A stretch of 11,035 bases of DNA from contig CAYVCG010000066.1 in assembly GCA_964449985.1 (NCBI GenBank), forward strand, positions 1-11,035, in the 5' to 3' direction. Below are positions 1 through 5,732 of the stretch, in pieces; within the stretch, counting starts at the first letter, position 1; each line of letters starts with the position of its first letter. The notes below the pieces were generated by a model. It worked only from the letters and a program-made list of their open reading frames with translations, had not been told where the DNA came from and searched no databases. Both the position numbers and the translations under genes were made by a program. The stretch comes from CAYVCG01 sp964449985. GTDB taxonomy: Bacteria > Bacillota > Clostridia > Lachnospirales > WRAX01.

Positions 1-1
1 T

Positions 2-664
2 CTTGATATTGTCGGTGAGCTTGATATAATAAACCGTCTTTTAAAAGATGACGGCTTATTATATGTTGAGGTTCCCGGTATATATGAAGCGGCTATCTTT
101 CGTGATTATAATTTTTTAATAGAGTTTCAGAATGCGCATACCTATAGCTTTACATTGGGTACACTTAAAGCAGTGTTGGAACAAAACGGTTTTGAGCTTG
201 TTGAGGGCAACGAAAAAATATTAAGCATTTTTAGAAAAAGCAGTAATCAAACAAAAAAGACTAATAGAATAAATCACTATGAAAGAATACATCAATTTCT
301 CATAGATGCAGAAAAAAACAGGCTTGCATATGTACAGGTTTGTATACCGTCTATTGCCGCCATAAAAAGGTATGTGGATGAATGCTCTGACGGCTCGGTA
401 TTAATAGAAGTAAGTGATGATGCAAAGCTCGCCTCGTCGCTTCTTTTGGAATGCATTGGAAAAAGCAAGAAGATTTTGGGGCTTTTTTGGAGAAAGCATG
501 ATATGAAAGGGAAGACATTATGCGGATATAACTATATAAACCCTGGAGAATATGCGCGTAGTATAGAGATGGTCATATTAGATAAAGCGATGTTTTCGCG
601 CTATCCATCCAAAACACCGATGTATAGCGAACTCATGAAAAAGGAAGTTGTTTATATAAGCTGA
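2..664 (+). CDS. Class I SAM-dependent methyltransferase, C-terminal 220 residues (5' end outside window)
   Basis: The reading frame is open from base 2, so the gene starts before the window; the TTG at 155 is an internal codon, not the start. The first visible residues form the second half of a Rossmann methyltransferase domain. 'LLKDDGLLYVEVPG' is the strand 5 region of Methyltransf_23/11-type enzymes, and 'HTYSFTLGTLKAVLEQNGFELVE' fits the following helix and strand. The SAM-binding glycine motif must lie upstream and is not visible. About 130 further residues follow. Their segment 'KKILGLFWRKHDMKGKTLCGYNYINPGEY' and the following 'IEMVIL' resemble a degenerate Rossmann-like domain sometimes fused to sugar or glycan methyltransferases, but this is only a pattern impression. 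Enzymes of this shape often sit in surface-polysaccharide clusters. The target is unknown and no neighbour in the window helps. A hairpin follows the stop codon. Confidence 0.8.
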   Translation, partial: LDIVGELDIINRLLKDDGLLYVEVPGIYEAAIFRDYNFLIEFQNAHTYSFTLGTLKAVLEQNGFELVEGNEKILSIFRKSSNQTKKTNRINHYERIHQFLIDAEKNRLAYVQVCIPSIAAIKRYVDECSDGSVLIEVSDDAKLASSLLLECIGKSKKILGLFWRKHDMKGKTLCGYNYINPGEYARSIEMVILDKAMFSRYPSKTPMYSELMKKEVVYIS

Positions 665-722
665 CCATACTTCTAAAAAAATATGGAAATCATATGAAAA
701 ACATGTTATTATATTTTTAATT

Positions 723-778
723 AACGCTGAATTAATGTTATTTCGACAAAACTACGAAATGCTAAATTAATCAGCGTT
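723..778 (+). terminator. Long imperfect stem-loop, possible terminator after the methyltransferase gene
   Basis: AACGCTGA (723-730) pairs perfectly with TCAGCGTT (771-778). After a single bulged A, TTAAT (732-736) pairs with ATTAA (766-770). After a small internal loop, ATTTCG (740-745) pairs with CGAAAT (755-760), closing a 9-nt loop. That gives 19 base pairs in three blocks. The T-rich tail (TTTGCTTTAT) is weak for an intrinsic terminator, so it may instead be a processing structure or a small palindromic repeat. Its position between two unrelated genes favours a terminator read on the + strand. The stem is seen directly; the function is inferred. Confidence 0.45.
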
Positions 779-821
779 TGCTTTATAAATATAAAATTAA
801 TGTTTGAAAGGGTTGTCCTAA

Positions 822-1238
822 ATGAAATCTTATAGAAAAGAGCTTAAATTTAATATTAATGCAAGGCGCGGATTCGTTAACATAACCCCTTTGGTTCAAC
901 AGGCAATACATGAAAGCGGCGTTAAAGAAGGGCTTGTGTTAGTAAACGCAATGAATATTACGGCAAGTGTGTTTATAAATGATGATGAAAGCGGATTGCA
1001 TAGAGATTTTGAGCGGTTCTTGGAAAGGCTTGCGCCGGAAAAACCATATAGTCAATATGACCACAACGGCTTTGAAGACAATGCTGATGCACACTTAAAG
1101 CGCACAATTATGGGGCGCGAAGCTGTTTGTGCAATAACGAACGGGTATTTGGATTTTGGGACATGGGAACAGATATTTTATGCGGAGTTTGACGGAAGGC
1201 GTGAAAAGCGCGTGCTTATTAAAATAATCGGAGAGTAA
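822..1238 (+). CDS. YjbQ-family protein, 'ITASVFIND' subfamily
   Basis: A 138-residue single-domain protein of the YjbQ/UPF0047 family (TIGR00149), which forms a small beta-rich fold. Some members have weak thiamine-phosphate synthase activity in E. coli, and the true physiological role is not settled. Visible subfamily hallmarks are '[20 protein letters not shown]' (45-64), '[16 protein letters not shown]' (85-100) and '[29 protein letters not shown]' taken as two blocks (110-122 and 123-138). The start ATG at 822 has GAAAGGG (806-812) nine bases upstream. It is the first gene after a 157-bp gap and lies 45 bp before a second family member. Odd point: residue 45 is Asn (codon AAT), where the neighbouring paralogue has the His of its 'HTTAG' motif. 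The other two aligned histidines, H81 and H91, are kept. Confidence 0.94.
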   Translation: MKSYRKELKFNINARRGFVNITPLVQQAIHESGVKEGLVLVNAMNITASVFINDDESGLHRDFERFLERLAPEKPYSQYDHNGFEDNADAHLKRTIMGREAVCAITNGYLDFGTWEQIFYAEFDGRREKRVLIKIIGE

Positions 1239-1283
1239 GGGGGATATATCTGATTAGCCTAGCGATTTCTAAAGAGAGGCGGG

Positions 1284-1679
1284 ATGATTTTGTTGCAGGA
1301 ATTTATTATAAGAACAGAGAGAGAAAATTTTTATAATGTTACCGATAAGGTTCGGTCAGCTGTTTCAAAAAGCGGCGTTACGGACGGTATATGCGTCATC
1401 TATTGCCCACACACTACAGCAGGGATCACAATAAACGAAAATGCTGATTCTGATGTTGTTAAGGACATGCTTTTCGGGCTTAAAGCCGCCTTTCCAGACA
1501 GGCCGGAGTTTAGGCATGCTGAAGGAAACAGCCCAGCGCACCTGAAATCCAGCTTTGTCGGCGCAAGCAAGACGGTTATAATAAAAAATGGCGAGCTTTT
1601 GCTTGGTATTTGGCAGGGCATTTATTTTTGTGAGTTTGATGGGCCAAGAAGCAGGAAGTTTTATGTCAAGATAATGTAG
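1284..1679 (+). CDS. yjbQ: YjbQ-family protein, 'HTTAG' subfamily
   Basis: A 131-residue protein of the same family as the gene before it but of the classical YjbQ type. It carries 'CPHTTAGITINENAD' (41-55), 'FRHAEGNSPAHLKSSFVG' (76-93) and 'GELLLGIWQGIYFCEFDGP' (103-121). The three conserved histidines H43, H78 and H86 are all present and are the usual candidate metal or active-site ligands. Refseq-style naming would be secondary thiamine-phosphate synthase enzyme, although no thiamine gene is nearby and the in vivo function of the family is unresolved. The start is uncertain. ATG at 1284 is only four bases from GAGAGG (1274-1279). In-frame TTG codons at 1290 and 1293 have better spacing and would give a start near 'MQEFIIRTE', closer to family proteins. 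dinB follows after 32 bp. Confidence 0.93.
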   Translation: MILLQEFIIRTERENFYNVTDKVRSAVSKSGVTDGICVIYCPHTTAGITINENADSDVVKDMLFGLKAAFPDRPEFRHAEGNSPAHLKSSFVGASKTVIIKNGELLLGIWQGIYFCEFDGPRSRKFYVKIM

Positions 1680-1711
1680 GGATGTATATGCAAAGCTAAG
1701 GGGGCGCTTTC

Positions 1712-2953
1712 TTGGACAGAACTATTTTGCACTGCGATCTAAATGGGTTTTATGCATCTGTCGAATGTGTGTTAAACCCGGCTCTGGCTGATATTCCTAT
1801 GGCAGTCGCTGGAGATCCGGATAGTAGGCACGGAATTATTCTGGCTAAAAACGAATTGGCAAAAAAATACAAAGTGCAGACTGCCGAGACGATTTGGCAG
1901 GCAAAAAAGAAATGCCCCGGGCTTGTTCTTGTTCCTCCTCATCATGGTATTTACAATGAATATTCAAAGCTTGTTAACAACATCTATAACCGTTTTACAG
2001 ACCTTGTTGAAAGCTTTGGCATAGACGAAAGCTGGCTCGATGTTACCGGCGTTTATAATCTGTTCGGCAGCGGTAAGGAAATCGCGGATAAAATAAGGGC
2101 TGTAGTTAAGACAGAGCTTGGATTGACTATTTCAGTTGGGGTCAGCTTTAATAAAGTGTTTGCAAAACTGGGCAGTGATTATAAAAAGCCTGATGCAACG
2201 ACGGTTATATCCCGTGAAAACTATAGGGATATTGTGTTCCCATTGCCTGTTTCTGATTTGTTATTTGTTGGAAAATCCGCAAGGGCTGTTTTGTCAAAGA
2301 TGCGTATAACGACTATTGGAGAGCTTGCTGCCAGCGATAAGGAGTTCATAAAATCACGGCTGGGCAAAATGGGCGAGATGATTTGGGAATACGCAAACGG
2401 CTTAGATGATAGCCCTGTAAGATCATTTGAAAGTGGACGGGATATCAAGTCTGTCGGCAATGGTATGACGTTTCGTCGAAATCTTTTGGGTTTGGAGGAT
2501 ATAAAGGTTGGTGTGGCTGCTCTTTCTGATGAGGTGGCTTTTCGAATGCGGAAATACGGCTTAAAATGCACTACAGTTCAGGTCATGATAAAAAACCCGG
2601 ATTTCAAAACGATTTCTCGCCAGAAAAAGCTTCTAAAGCCGACTAACCTTGCGAAAAAAATAAATGACACCGCTATAGAAATAATACTGGCTTCATGGGA
2701 TATGGAAAAGCCAATACGCTCCATAACTGTCACTGCTGCAAATCTGGCAGACGAAGCATATAGTTCGGAGCAATTAAACCTATTTGATGAGGCGGATAAG
2801 GAAAAGAACGAAAAACAGCAGCGATTGGAGCTTGCCATGGATAAAATAAGGGGGAAATATGGGATGGATTCTATCCATCTTGCAAGAACCCTTAAAAATG
2901 ACTTGGGCATAGGCAGAACAGCGCAGCATAAACAAGAGGAAGAGAATATATGA
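1712..2953 (+). CDS. dinB: DNA polymerase IV (Y-family translesion polymerase)
   Basis: A 413-residue DinB-type polymerase that copies past damaged template bases and acts at stalled forks through the sliding clamp. The palm begins with '[12 protein letters not shown]' (7-18), where D9 is the first catalytic aspartate and Y14 sits at the steric-gate position that excludes ribonucleotides. '[11 protein letters not shown]' (102-112) supplies the D105/E106 catalytic pair. '[20 protein letters not shown]' (141-160) is the conserved fingers/palm block, and the little-finger domain covers roughly 240-345. 'QLNLF' (354-358) is a textbook beta-clamp binding motif, followed by a tail with '[14 protein letters not shown]' (378-391) seen in clostridial homologues. 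The start is TTG at 1712 with AAGGGGG (1698-1704) seven bases upstream. Its last four bases, ATGA, overlap the dtd start, implying translational coupling. No LexA-type box is visible directly upstream, so induction by DNA damage is not shown. Confidence 0.97.
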   Translation: MDRTILHCDLNGFYASVECVLNPALADIPMAVAGDPDSRHGIILAKNELAKKYKVQTAETIWQAKKKCPGLVLVPPHHGIYNEYSKLVNNIYNRFTDLVESFGIDESWLDVTGVYNLFGSGKEIADKIRAVVKTELGLTISVGVSFNKVFAKLGSDYKKPDATTVISRENYRDIVFPLPVSDLLFVGKSARAVLSKMRITTIGELAASDKEFIKSRLGKMGEMIWEYANGLDDSPVRSFESGRDIKSVGNGMTFRRNLLGLEDIKVGVAALSDEVAFRMRKYGLKCTTVQVMIKNPDFKTISRQKKLLKPTNLAKKINDTAIEIILASWDMEKPIRSITVTAANLADEAYSSEQLNLFDEADKEKNEKQQRLELAMDKIRGKYGMDSIHLARTLKNDLGIGRTAQHKQEEENI

Positions 2954-3390
2954 GGATCGTTTTGCAAAGGGTGTCTGACGCATCCGTAAGTGTGGATGGA
3001 GAGGTTATTGGCTCTATCGGAAAAGGTTTTTTGATTCTTTTGGGTGTTGGGAACGGTGACACAACCGCCCAAGCCGATAAAATGGTGGAAAAAATACGCA
3101 AGCTTCGTATTTTTGCTGATGAAAACGGAAAAACAAATATGTCCATAGATGATGTCGGCGGCGAAGTTTTGGTTGTTTCTCAGTTTACGCTATATGCGGA
3201 TTGTAAAAAGGGCAACCGCCCAAGCTTCACAAACGCAGGTTCGCCGGAGCTTGCAGAACAACTGTATAATTATTTTGTTAATGCTTGTCACGGCAAATTC
3301 AAAAAAGTAGCTTCCGGCTCCTTTGGTGCGAATATGCACGTCCAGCTTGCTAATGACGGGCCTTTTACGCTTGTTTTGGAGAGCGAATAA
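2950..3390 (+). CDS. dtd: D-aminoacyl-tRNA deacylase
   Basis: A 146-residue protein of normal family length that hydrolyses D-aminoacyl-tRNAs (and glycyl-tRNA-Ala) in the cytoplasm, removing mischarged tRNA before it reaches the ribosome. The N-terminus '[18 protein letters not shown]' is typical. '[17 protein letters not shown]' (77-93) contains the SQFTL active-site segment, and '[11 protein letters not shown]' (135-145) contains the Gly-cisPro element that gives chiral selectivity. The usual GPVT is GPFT here, a mild change outside the critical Gly-Pro. The ATG lies within the ATGA overlap with dinB, so dtd is very probably translated from the same message. Most Firmicutes carry dtd next to relA; that partner is absent here. 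Confidence 0.97.
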   Translation: MRIVLQRVSDASVSVDGEVIGSIGKGFLILLGVGNGDTTAQADKMVEKIRKLRIFADENGKTNMSIDDVGGEVLVVSQFTLYADCKKGNRPSFTNAGSPELAEQLYNYFVNACHGKFKKVASGSFGANMHVQLANDGPFTLVLESE

Positions 3391-3429
3391 CTATGGTTGT
3401 ATAGTTTGAATTGATTGCCATAGCGTTAT
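3387..3429 (+). other. Hairpin spanning the dtd stop codon and the dtd-acpS gap
   Basis: CTATGG (3391-3396) pairs with CCATAG (3418-3423). ATAA (3387-3390, containing the dtd stop) pairs with TTAT (3426-3429) after a two-base CG bulge. The loop is 21 nt and no run of T follows, so it is a poor intrinsic terminator. It could slow read-through or protect an mRNA end, or be chance. Confidence 0.3.
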
Positions 3430-3453
3430 AAAAACATTAAATCAGGAGGCCTT

Positions 3454-3849
3454 ATGATAATAGGCATCGGAACAGATATAATAGAAACCGAAAGAATACA
3501 AATGGCTTGCCGCAAGGATAGTTTTTTAAATAGAATATACACTGACTTGGAACTGGAATTGTTTAGCGAAAGCAAGACAAAAGGCCGGTTTTCTCCGGCA
3601 GGCAACTTTGCCGCAAAGGAAGCTGTTGCAAAATGCCTGGGAACTGGCTTTTTGGGTTTTTCACCTAGGGATATAGAAATTCTGCGCGAAAAAAGCGGTA
3701 AGCCCATTGCGGTCTTGCATGGCGGTGCGCTTGAAGCGGCTAAAGCTCTGGGAATAAGCAAGATGCATCTAACCATTTCTCATTGTCAAAGCTATGCTTG
3801 TTCAACTGCCATTGCCGAGGCGGAGGGCGAGGGTATATCCTTCGTCTAA
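3454..3849 (+). CDS. acpS: Holo-[acyl-carrier-protein] synthase
   Basis: A 131-residue 4'-phosphopantetheinyl transferase that moves the phosphopantetheine arm of coenzyme A onto the serine of apo-ACP, activating fatty-acid synthesis in the cytoplasm. 'MIIGIGTDIIETERI' contains D8, and 'FAAKEAVAKCLGTGF' (52-66) contains K55 and E56. D8 and E56 are the magnesium ligands of AcpS enzymes. 'LTISHCQSYACSTAIAE' (106-122) is the conserved C-terminal strand-helix. AGGAGG (3444-3449) sits four bases before the ATG, a strong though close ribosome binding site. The gene follows dtd by 63 bp on the same strand, and its last 48 bp overlap the convergent apbE gene. The usual length is about 120-126 residues, so a few C-terminal residues within the overlap are extra. 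Confidence 0.96.
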   Translation: MIIGIGTDIIETERIQMACRKDSFLNRIYTDLELELFSESKTKGRFSPAGNFAAKEAVAKCLGTGFLGFSPRDIEILREKSGKPIAVLHGGALEAAKALGISKMHLTISHCQSYACSTAIAEAEGEGISFV

Positions 3850-4884
3850 TATTTGGAAATCATATTTTTCTATAAACCCGGCTGTGTAGTATACTTTATT
3901 GTCGGTTGTGACAAAAACTGCATCTGTATTTTCCATTGACTCAATAAGCGCCATGCCATTTTCTAGCCCAAGGCCGAGCGCGATCGTGCTTAGGGCATCG
4001 CCATCGACTGACTTATCGGATACTATAGTAACGCTAACAACATCAGTGTTAATCGGATATCCTGTTTTGGGGTCTATAATGTGGTGATAAATCCTACCGC
4101 CGTTTGTAAAATATCTTTCATAAATCCCTGACGAAACGATGGATTTTTCTCCGACAGATAGCTTTGCAAGCTTTTCTCCGGTTTCGCTAAACGGCTTTTG
4201 TATTGCTATTGTCCATGGGTTGCCGTCCGGCTTTTCTCCAATGGTCAGAATGTTTCCCCCAAGGCTTATAACGGCGGATGTTACGCCGTTTTGTTTTAAA
4301 TCTTCACTGATTTTATCAGCTATGTATCCCTTTGCTATACCGCCTAAATCCAGACTGGTTTTTTCGTTTGCAAGGCGTAAAGACTGTTCGCTTTCAAACA
4401 CGATCTTATCCCAGCCGACTCCTTTGAGGCAGGTTTTTATATTGCTATCATCAGGCAGGGAATAATCACCATCAGGTCTATTGAAATCCCATAGATTTAT
4501 GAGCCCGCCGACTGTAACGTCAAAAATGCCGTCGGATATTTGTGAATAATAAATACTTTTCTTAATTAATTCTGCGGTATGTGGGTTAATATCCGTCGGG
4601 GTTGTTCCGTTTTGATTAATTTTAAATACATCGCTTGTTGGAATTGTTTTACTTAGCATATCTTCATATTTTTTACATACGTCAAAAGCGTTATCCAGAG
4701 TTTCAGCTTTGCCATCATATATACTTATTTTTATAACTGTGTCTAGCATTAAAAGCGTTTTTGATATAGGATACGTTTTGCTGCATGACGAAAGAGCAAG
4801 CCCAAGTATACATGCTTGTGTAACACCAATGAATTTATAAAGTCTAATACGACATATTTCTTTTAATCTATATTTGGTTGCCAT
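3802..4884 (-). CDS. apbE: FAD:protein FMN transferase (ApbE family lipoprotein)
   Basis: A 360-residue enzyme that attaches FMN from FAD to a threonine of target flavoproteins, such as RnfG/RnfD or NqrC-like subunits, outside the membrane. The N-terminus is basic, then hydrophobic, and ends in the lipobox 'LSSC' (31-34), so C34 is the likely lipidated residue. Family motifs in order are 'SLDLGGIAKGYIADK' (177-191), 'SLGGNILTIGEKPDG' (207-221), 'SSGIYERYF' (251-259), 'HHIIDPKTGYP' (267-277) and 'DGDALSTIALGLG' (294-306). The last holds the magnesium-binding Asp and Thr. The gene is convergent with acpS, sharing 48 bp, and divergent from rlmH. The C-terminal residues after about 346 ('DEGYTLALRLGNGS') run into acpS and look like a tail beyond the normal fold. 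No Rnf/Nqr or FMN-bind target lies in the window. A G-run (complement of 4898-4903) about 12 bases upstream may serve as a weak ribosome site. Confidence 0.95.
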   Translation of the reverse strand: MATKYRLKEICRIRLYKFIGVTQACILGLALSSCSKTYPISKTLLMLDTVIKISIYDGKAETLDNAFDVCKKYEDMLSKTIPTSDVFKINQNGTTPTDINPHTAELIKKSIYYSQISDGIFDVTVGGLINLWDFNRPDGDYSLPDDSNIKTCLKGVGWDKIVFESEQSLRLANEKTSLDLGGIAKGYIADKISEDLKQNGVTSAVISLGGNILTIGEKPDGNPWTIAIQKPFSETGEKLAKLSVGEKSIVSSGIYERYFTNGGRIYHHIIDPKTGYPINTDVVSVTIVSDKSVDGDALSTIALGLGLENGMALIESMENTDAVFVTTDNKVYYTAGFIEKYDFQILDEGYTLALRLGNGS

Positions 4885-4936
4885 GGTAGCCTAGAATCCC
4901 CCCAACATCTATTTGTGTCTTACTGTAAACAAAACA

Positions 4937-4964
4937 TTGCAAAATAGCAAGTCTTTTTTATGAA
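4937..4964 (+). promoter_or_regulatory. Candidate promoter for rlmH
   Basis: TTGCAA (4937-4942) and TATGAA (4959-4964) are separated by 16 bases, each matching four of six sigma-A consensus positions. They lie in the 104-bp gap between the divergent apbE and rlmH genes. The match is modest and AT-rich sequence gives many such hits. Confidence 0.35.
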
Positions 4965-4988
4965 TCTCAACATACCGGAGGTAACCTA

Positions 4989-5468
4989 ATGAAAATAACA
5001 ATTCTTTGCGTTGGAAAGATAAAGGAAAGATTCTTTTCTGATGCTGTTTCAGAATATTTGAAACGTCTCAAGCCGTATGCGGAAATTAAAGTCATTGAGG
5101 TCGATGACGAAAAAACGCAAGGCGGAGCGTCGGAGATTGAGATAGCAAAAACAAAAGAAGCCCAACGCTTGGAAAAGCACATGGCGCAAAACGAAGGAGC
5201 ATACAAAATCGCTCTTGTTATAGAAGGAAAACAAATGCCATCAGAGGATTGGGCAGAGCTTGTAAAAAAGCATATGGTTTCCGGTATATCGAGCTTTGTT
5301 TTTATTATTGGCGGTTCTGTCGGTCTTTCAAAGAGTATTATAGAGAAATGTGACTTTAAATTGAGCTTTTCCCAGTTCACATTTCCGCACCAACTAATGA
5401 GAGTTATTCTGCTGGAACAAATTTATCGTTGCTTTAAAATTTTGGCTAATGAGCCATATCATAAGTAA
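4989..5468 (+). CDS. rlmH: 23S rRNA (pseudouridine-1915 N3)-methyltransferase RlmH
   Basis: A 159-residue SPOUT-fold enzyme that methylates N3 of pseudouridine 1915 in helix 69 of 23S rRNA, using SAM, on assembled 70S ribosomes. The full length matches the family exactly. 'MKITILCVGKIKERFF' opens the protein. 'FVFIIGGSVGLS' (103-114) is the SAM-binding glycine loop, and 'LSFSQFTFPHQLMRVILLEQIYR' (125-147, read as LSFSQFTFPHQ plus LMRVILLEQIYR) forms the trefoil knot. The terminal 'EPYHK' (155-159) reaches the active site of the partner in the dimer. GGAGGT (4977-4982) lies six bases before the ATG. It stands alone: apbE is divergent, and the following gene is behind its own promoter. Confidence 0.98.
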   Translation: MKITILCVGKIKERFFSDAVSEYLKRLKPYAEIKVIEVDDEKTQGGASEIEIAKTKEAQRLEKHMAQNEGAYKIALVIEGKQMPSEDWAELVKKHMVSGISSFVFIIGGSVGLSKSIIEKCDFKLSFSQFTFPHQLMRVILLEQIYRCFKILANEPYHK

Positions 5469-5485
5469 AGAAATATTCAAAAAAA

Positions 5486-5520
5486 TGTCAAGATAGTTGT
5501 ATTTTGTGTCATGATAGTTG
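5486..5520 (+). promoter_or_regulatory. Pair of 14-bp direct repeats with 21-bp period next to a -35 box (candidate activator site)
   Basis: TGTCAAGATAGTTG (5486-5499) recurs as TGTCATGATAGTTG (5507-5520), identical at 13 of 14 bases. The start-to-start distance is 21 bp, two turns of the helix, so both copies face the same side. The second copy ends one base before the TTGACT -35 box at 5522. This is the geometry of tandem half-sites bound by AraC-type activators, and some response regulators also use it. The repeat is seen directly; the regulator is inferred and is not in the window. Confidence 0.6.
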
Positions 5521-5521
5521 A

Positions 5522-5550
5522 TTGACTGATTGTTGAAGATGACGTATAAT
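5522..5550 (+). promoter_or_regulatory. Sigma-A-type promoter P1 for the small ORF and glycosidase
   Basis: TTGACT (5522-5527) and TATAAT (5545-5550) are separated by exactly 17 bases. This is five of six matches at -35, six of six at -10 and ideal spacing, the best promoter in the window. Transcription would start near 5557, giving a leader of about 47 bases before the small ORF at 5604. Confidence 0.75.
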
Positions 5551-5561
5551 TTTAATATAAT
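5533..5561 (+). promoter_or_regulatory. Overlapping second promoter P2
   Basis: TTGAAG (5533-5538) and TATAAT (5556-5561), also 17 bases apart, form a second promoter shifted 11 bp from P1. The -35 matches four of six positions and the -10 is perfect. One polymerase would occlude the other. The AT-only inverted repeat AATATTA/TAATATT (5559-5565 and 5576-5582) follows in the presumed leader. Confidence 0.5.
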
Positions 5562-5603
5562 ATTATCTAAAATGGTAATATTGCGTATAAGAAAGGATTA
5601 AGA

Positions 5604-5732
5604 ATGTTGGAAACGATTATTTTCGCATTAAGAAAAGGTGGTGCATTAAACAAATATATAAAATTTGTACCTAAAAACCCTTATGTTAAAATTATAACAC
5701 GTTTAAAACGAGTGAAGGGAGATAAGATATGA
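5604..5732 (+). CDS. Small basic ORF of 42 residues, translationally coupled to the glycosidase gene
   Basis: ATG at 5604 is preceded by AAAGGA (5592-5597) at six bases. The frame runs 42 codons to TGA at 5730-5732, and that stop overlaps the ATG of the large gene at 5729 (ATGA), the usual mark of coupled translation. The product begins 'MLETIIFALRKGGALNKY' and continues with Lys/Arg-rich sequence ending 'ITRLKRVKGDKI'. It has about eleven basic and two acidic residues, one short hydrophobic N-terminal patch, and no signal peptide or known motif. I do not recognise it. It could be a regulatory leader peptide, a small protein in its own right, or a frame kept open by chance. The ribosome site and the exact overlap argue for real translation. 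Confidence 0.55.
   Translation: MLETIIFALRKGGALNKYIKFVPKNPYVKIITRLKRVKGDKI

Noticed and set aside
155..157. TTG as the start of the first gene
   Set aside because: The frame is open upstream to base 2, and the upstream residues form conserved methyltransferase strand 5, so the gene begins before the window.
682..697. Similar strings ATGGAAATCATAT near 683 and TTGGAAATCATAT near 3853 as a dispersed repeat
   Set aside because: The second copy lies in the apbE coding sequence and the shared length is short and AT-rich, so chance is the simpler explanation.
699..706. AACATGTT palindrome as a possible LexA/SOS box for the dinB operon
   Set aside because: It lacks the flanking C/G of the Gram-positive GAAC-N4-GTTC box and lies three genes upstream of the dinB start's own ribosome site; eight AT-rich bases are not enough.
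2221..3146. Several minus-strand frames across dinB and dtd
   Set aside because: They are antisense shadows of two well-conserved genes and their translations show no domain pattern.
4139..4465. A 108-codon + strand frame
   Set aside because: It is the reverse of apbE, whose motifs cover the same bases; no independent support.
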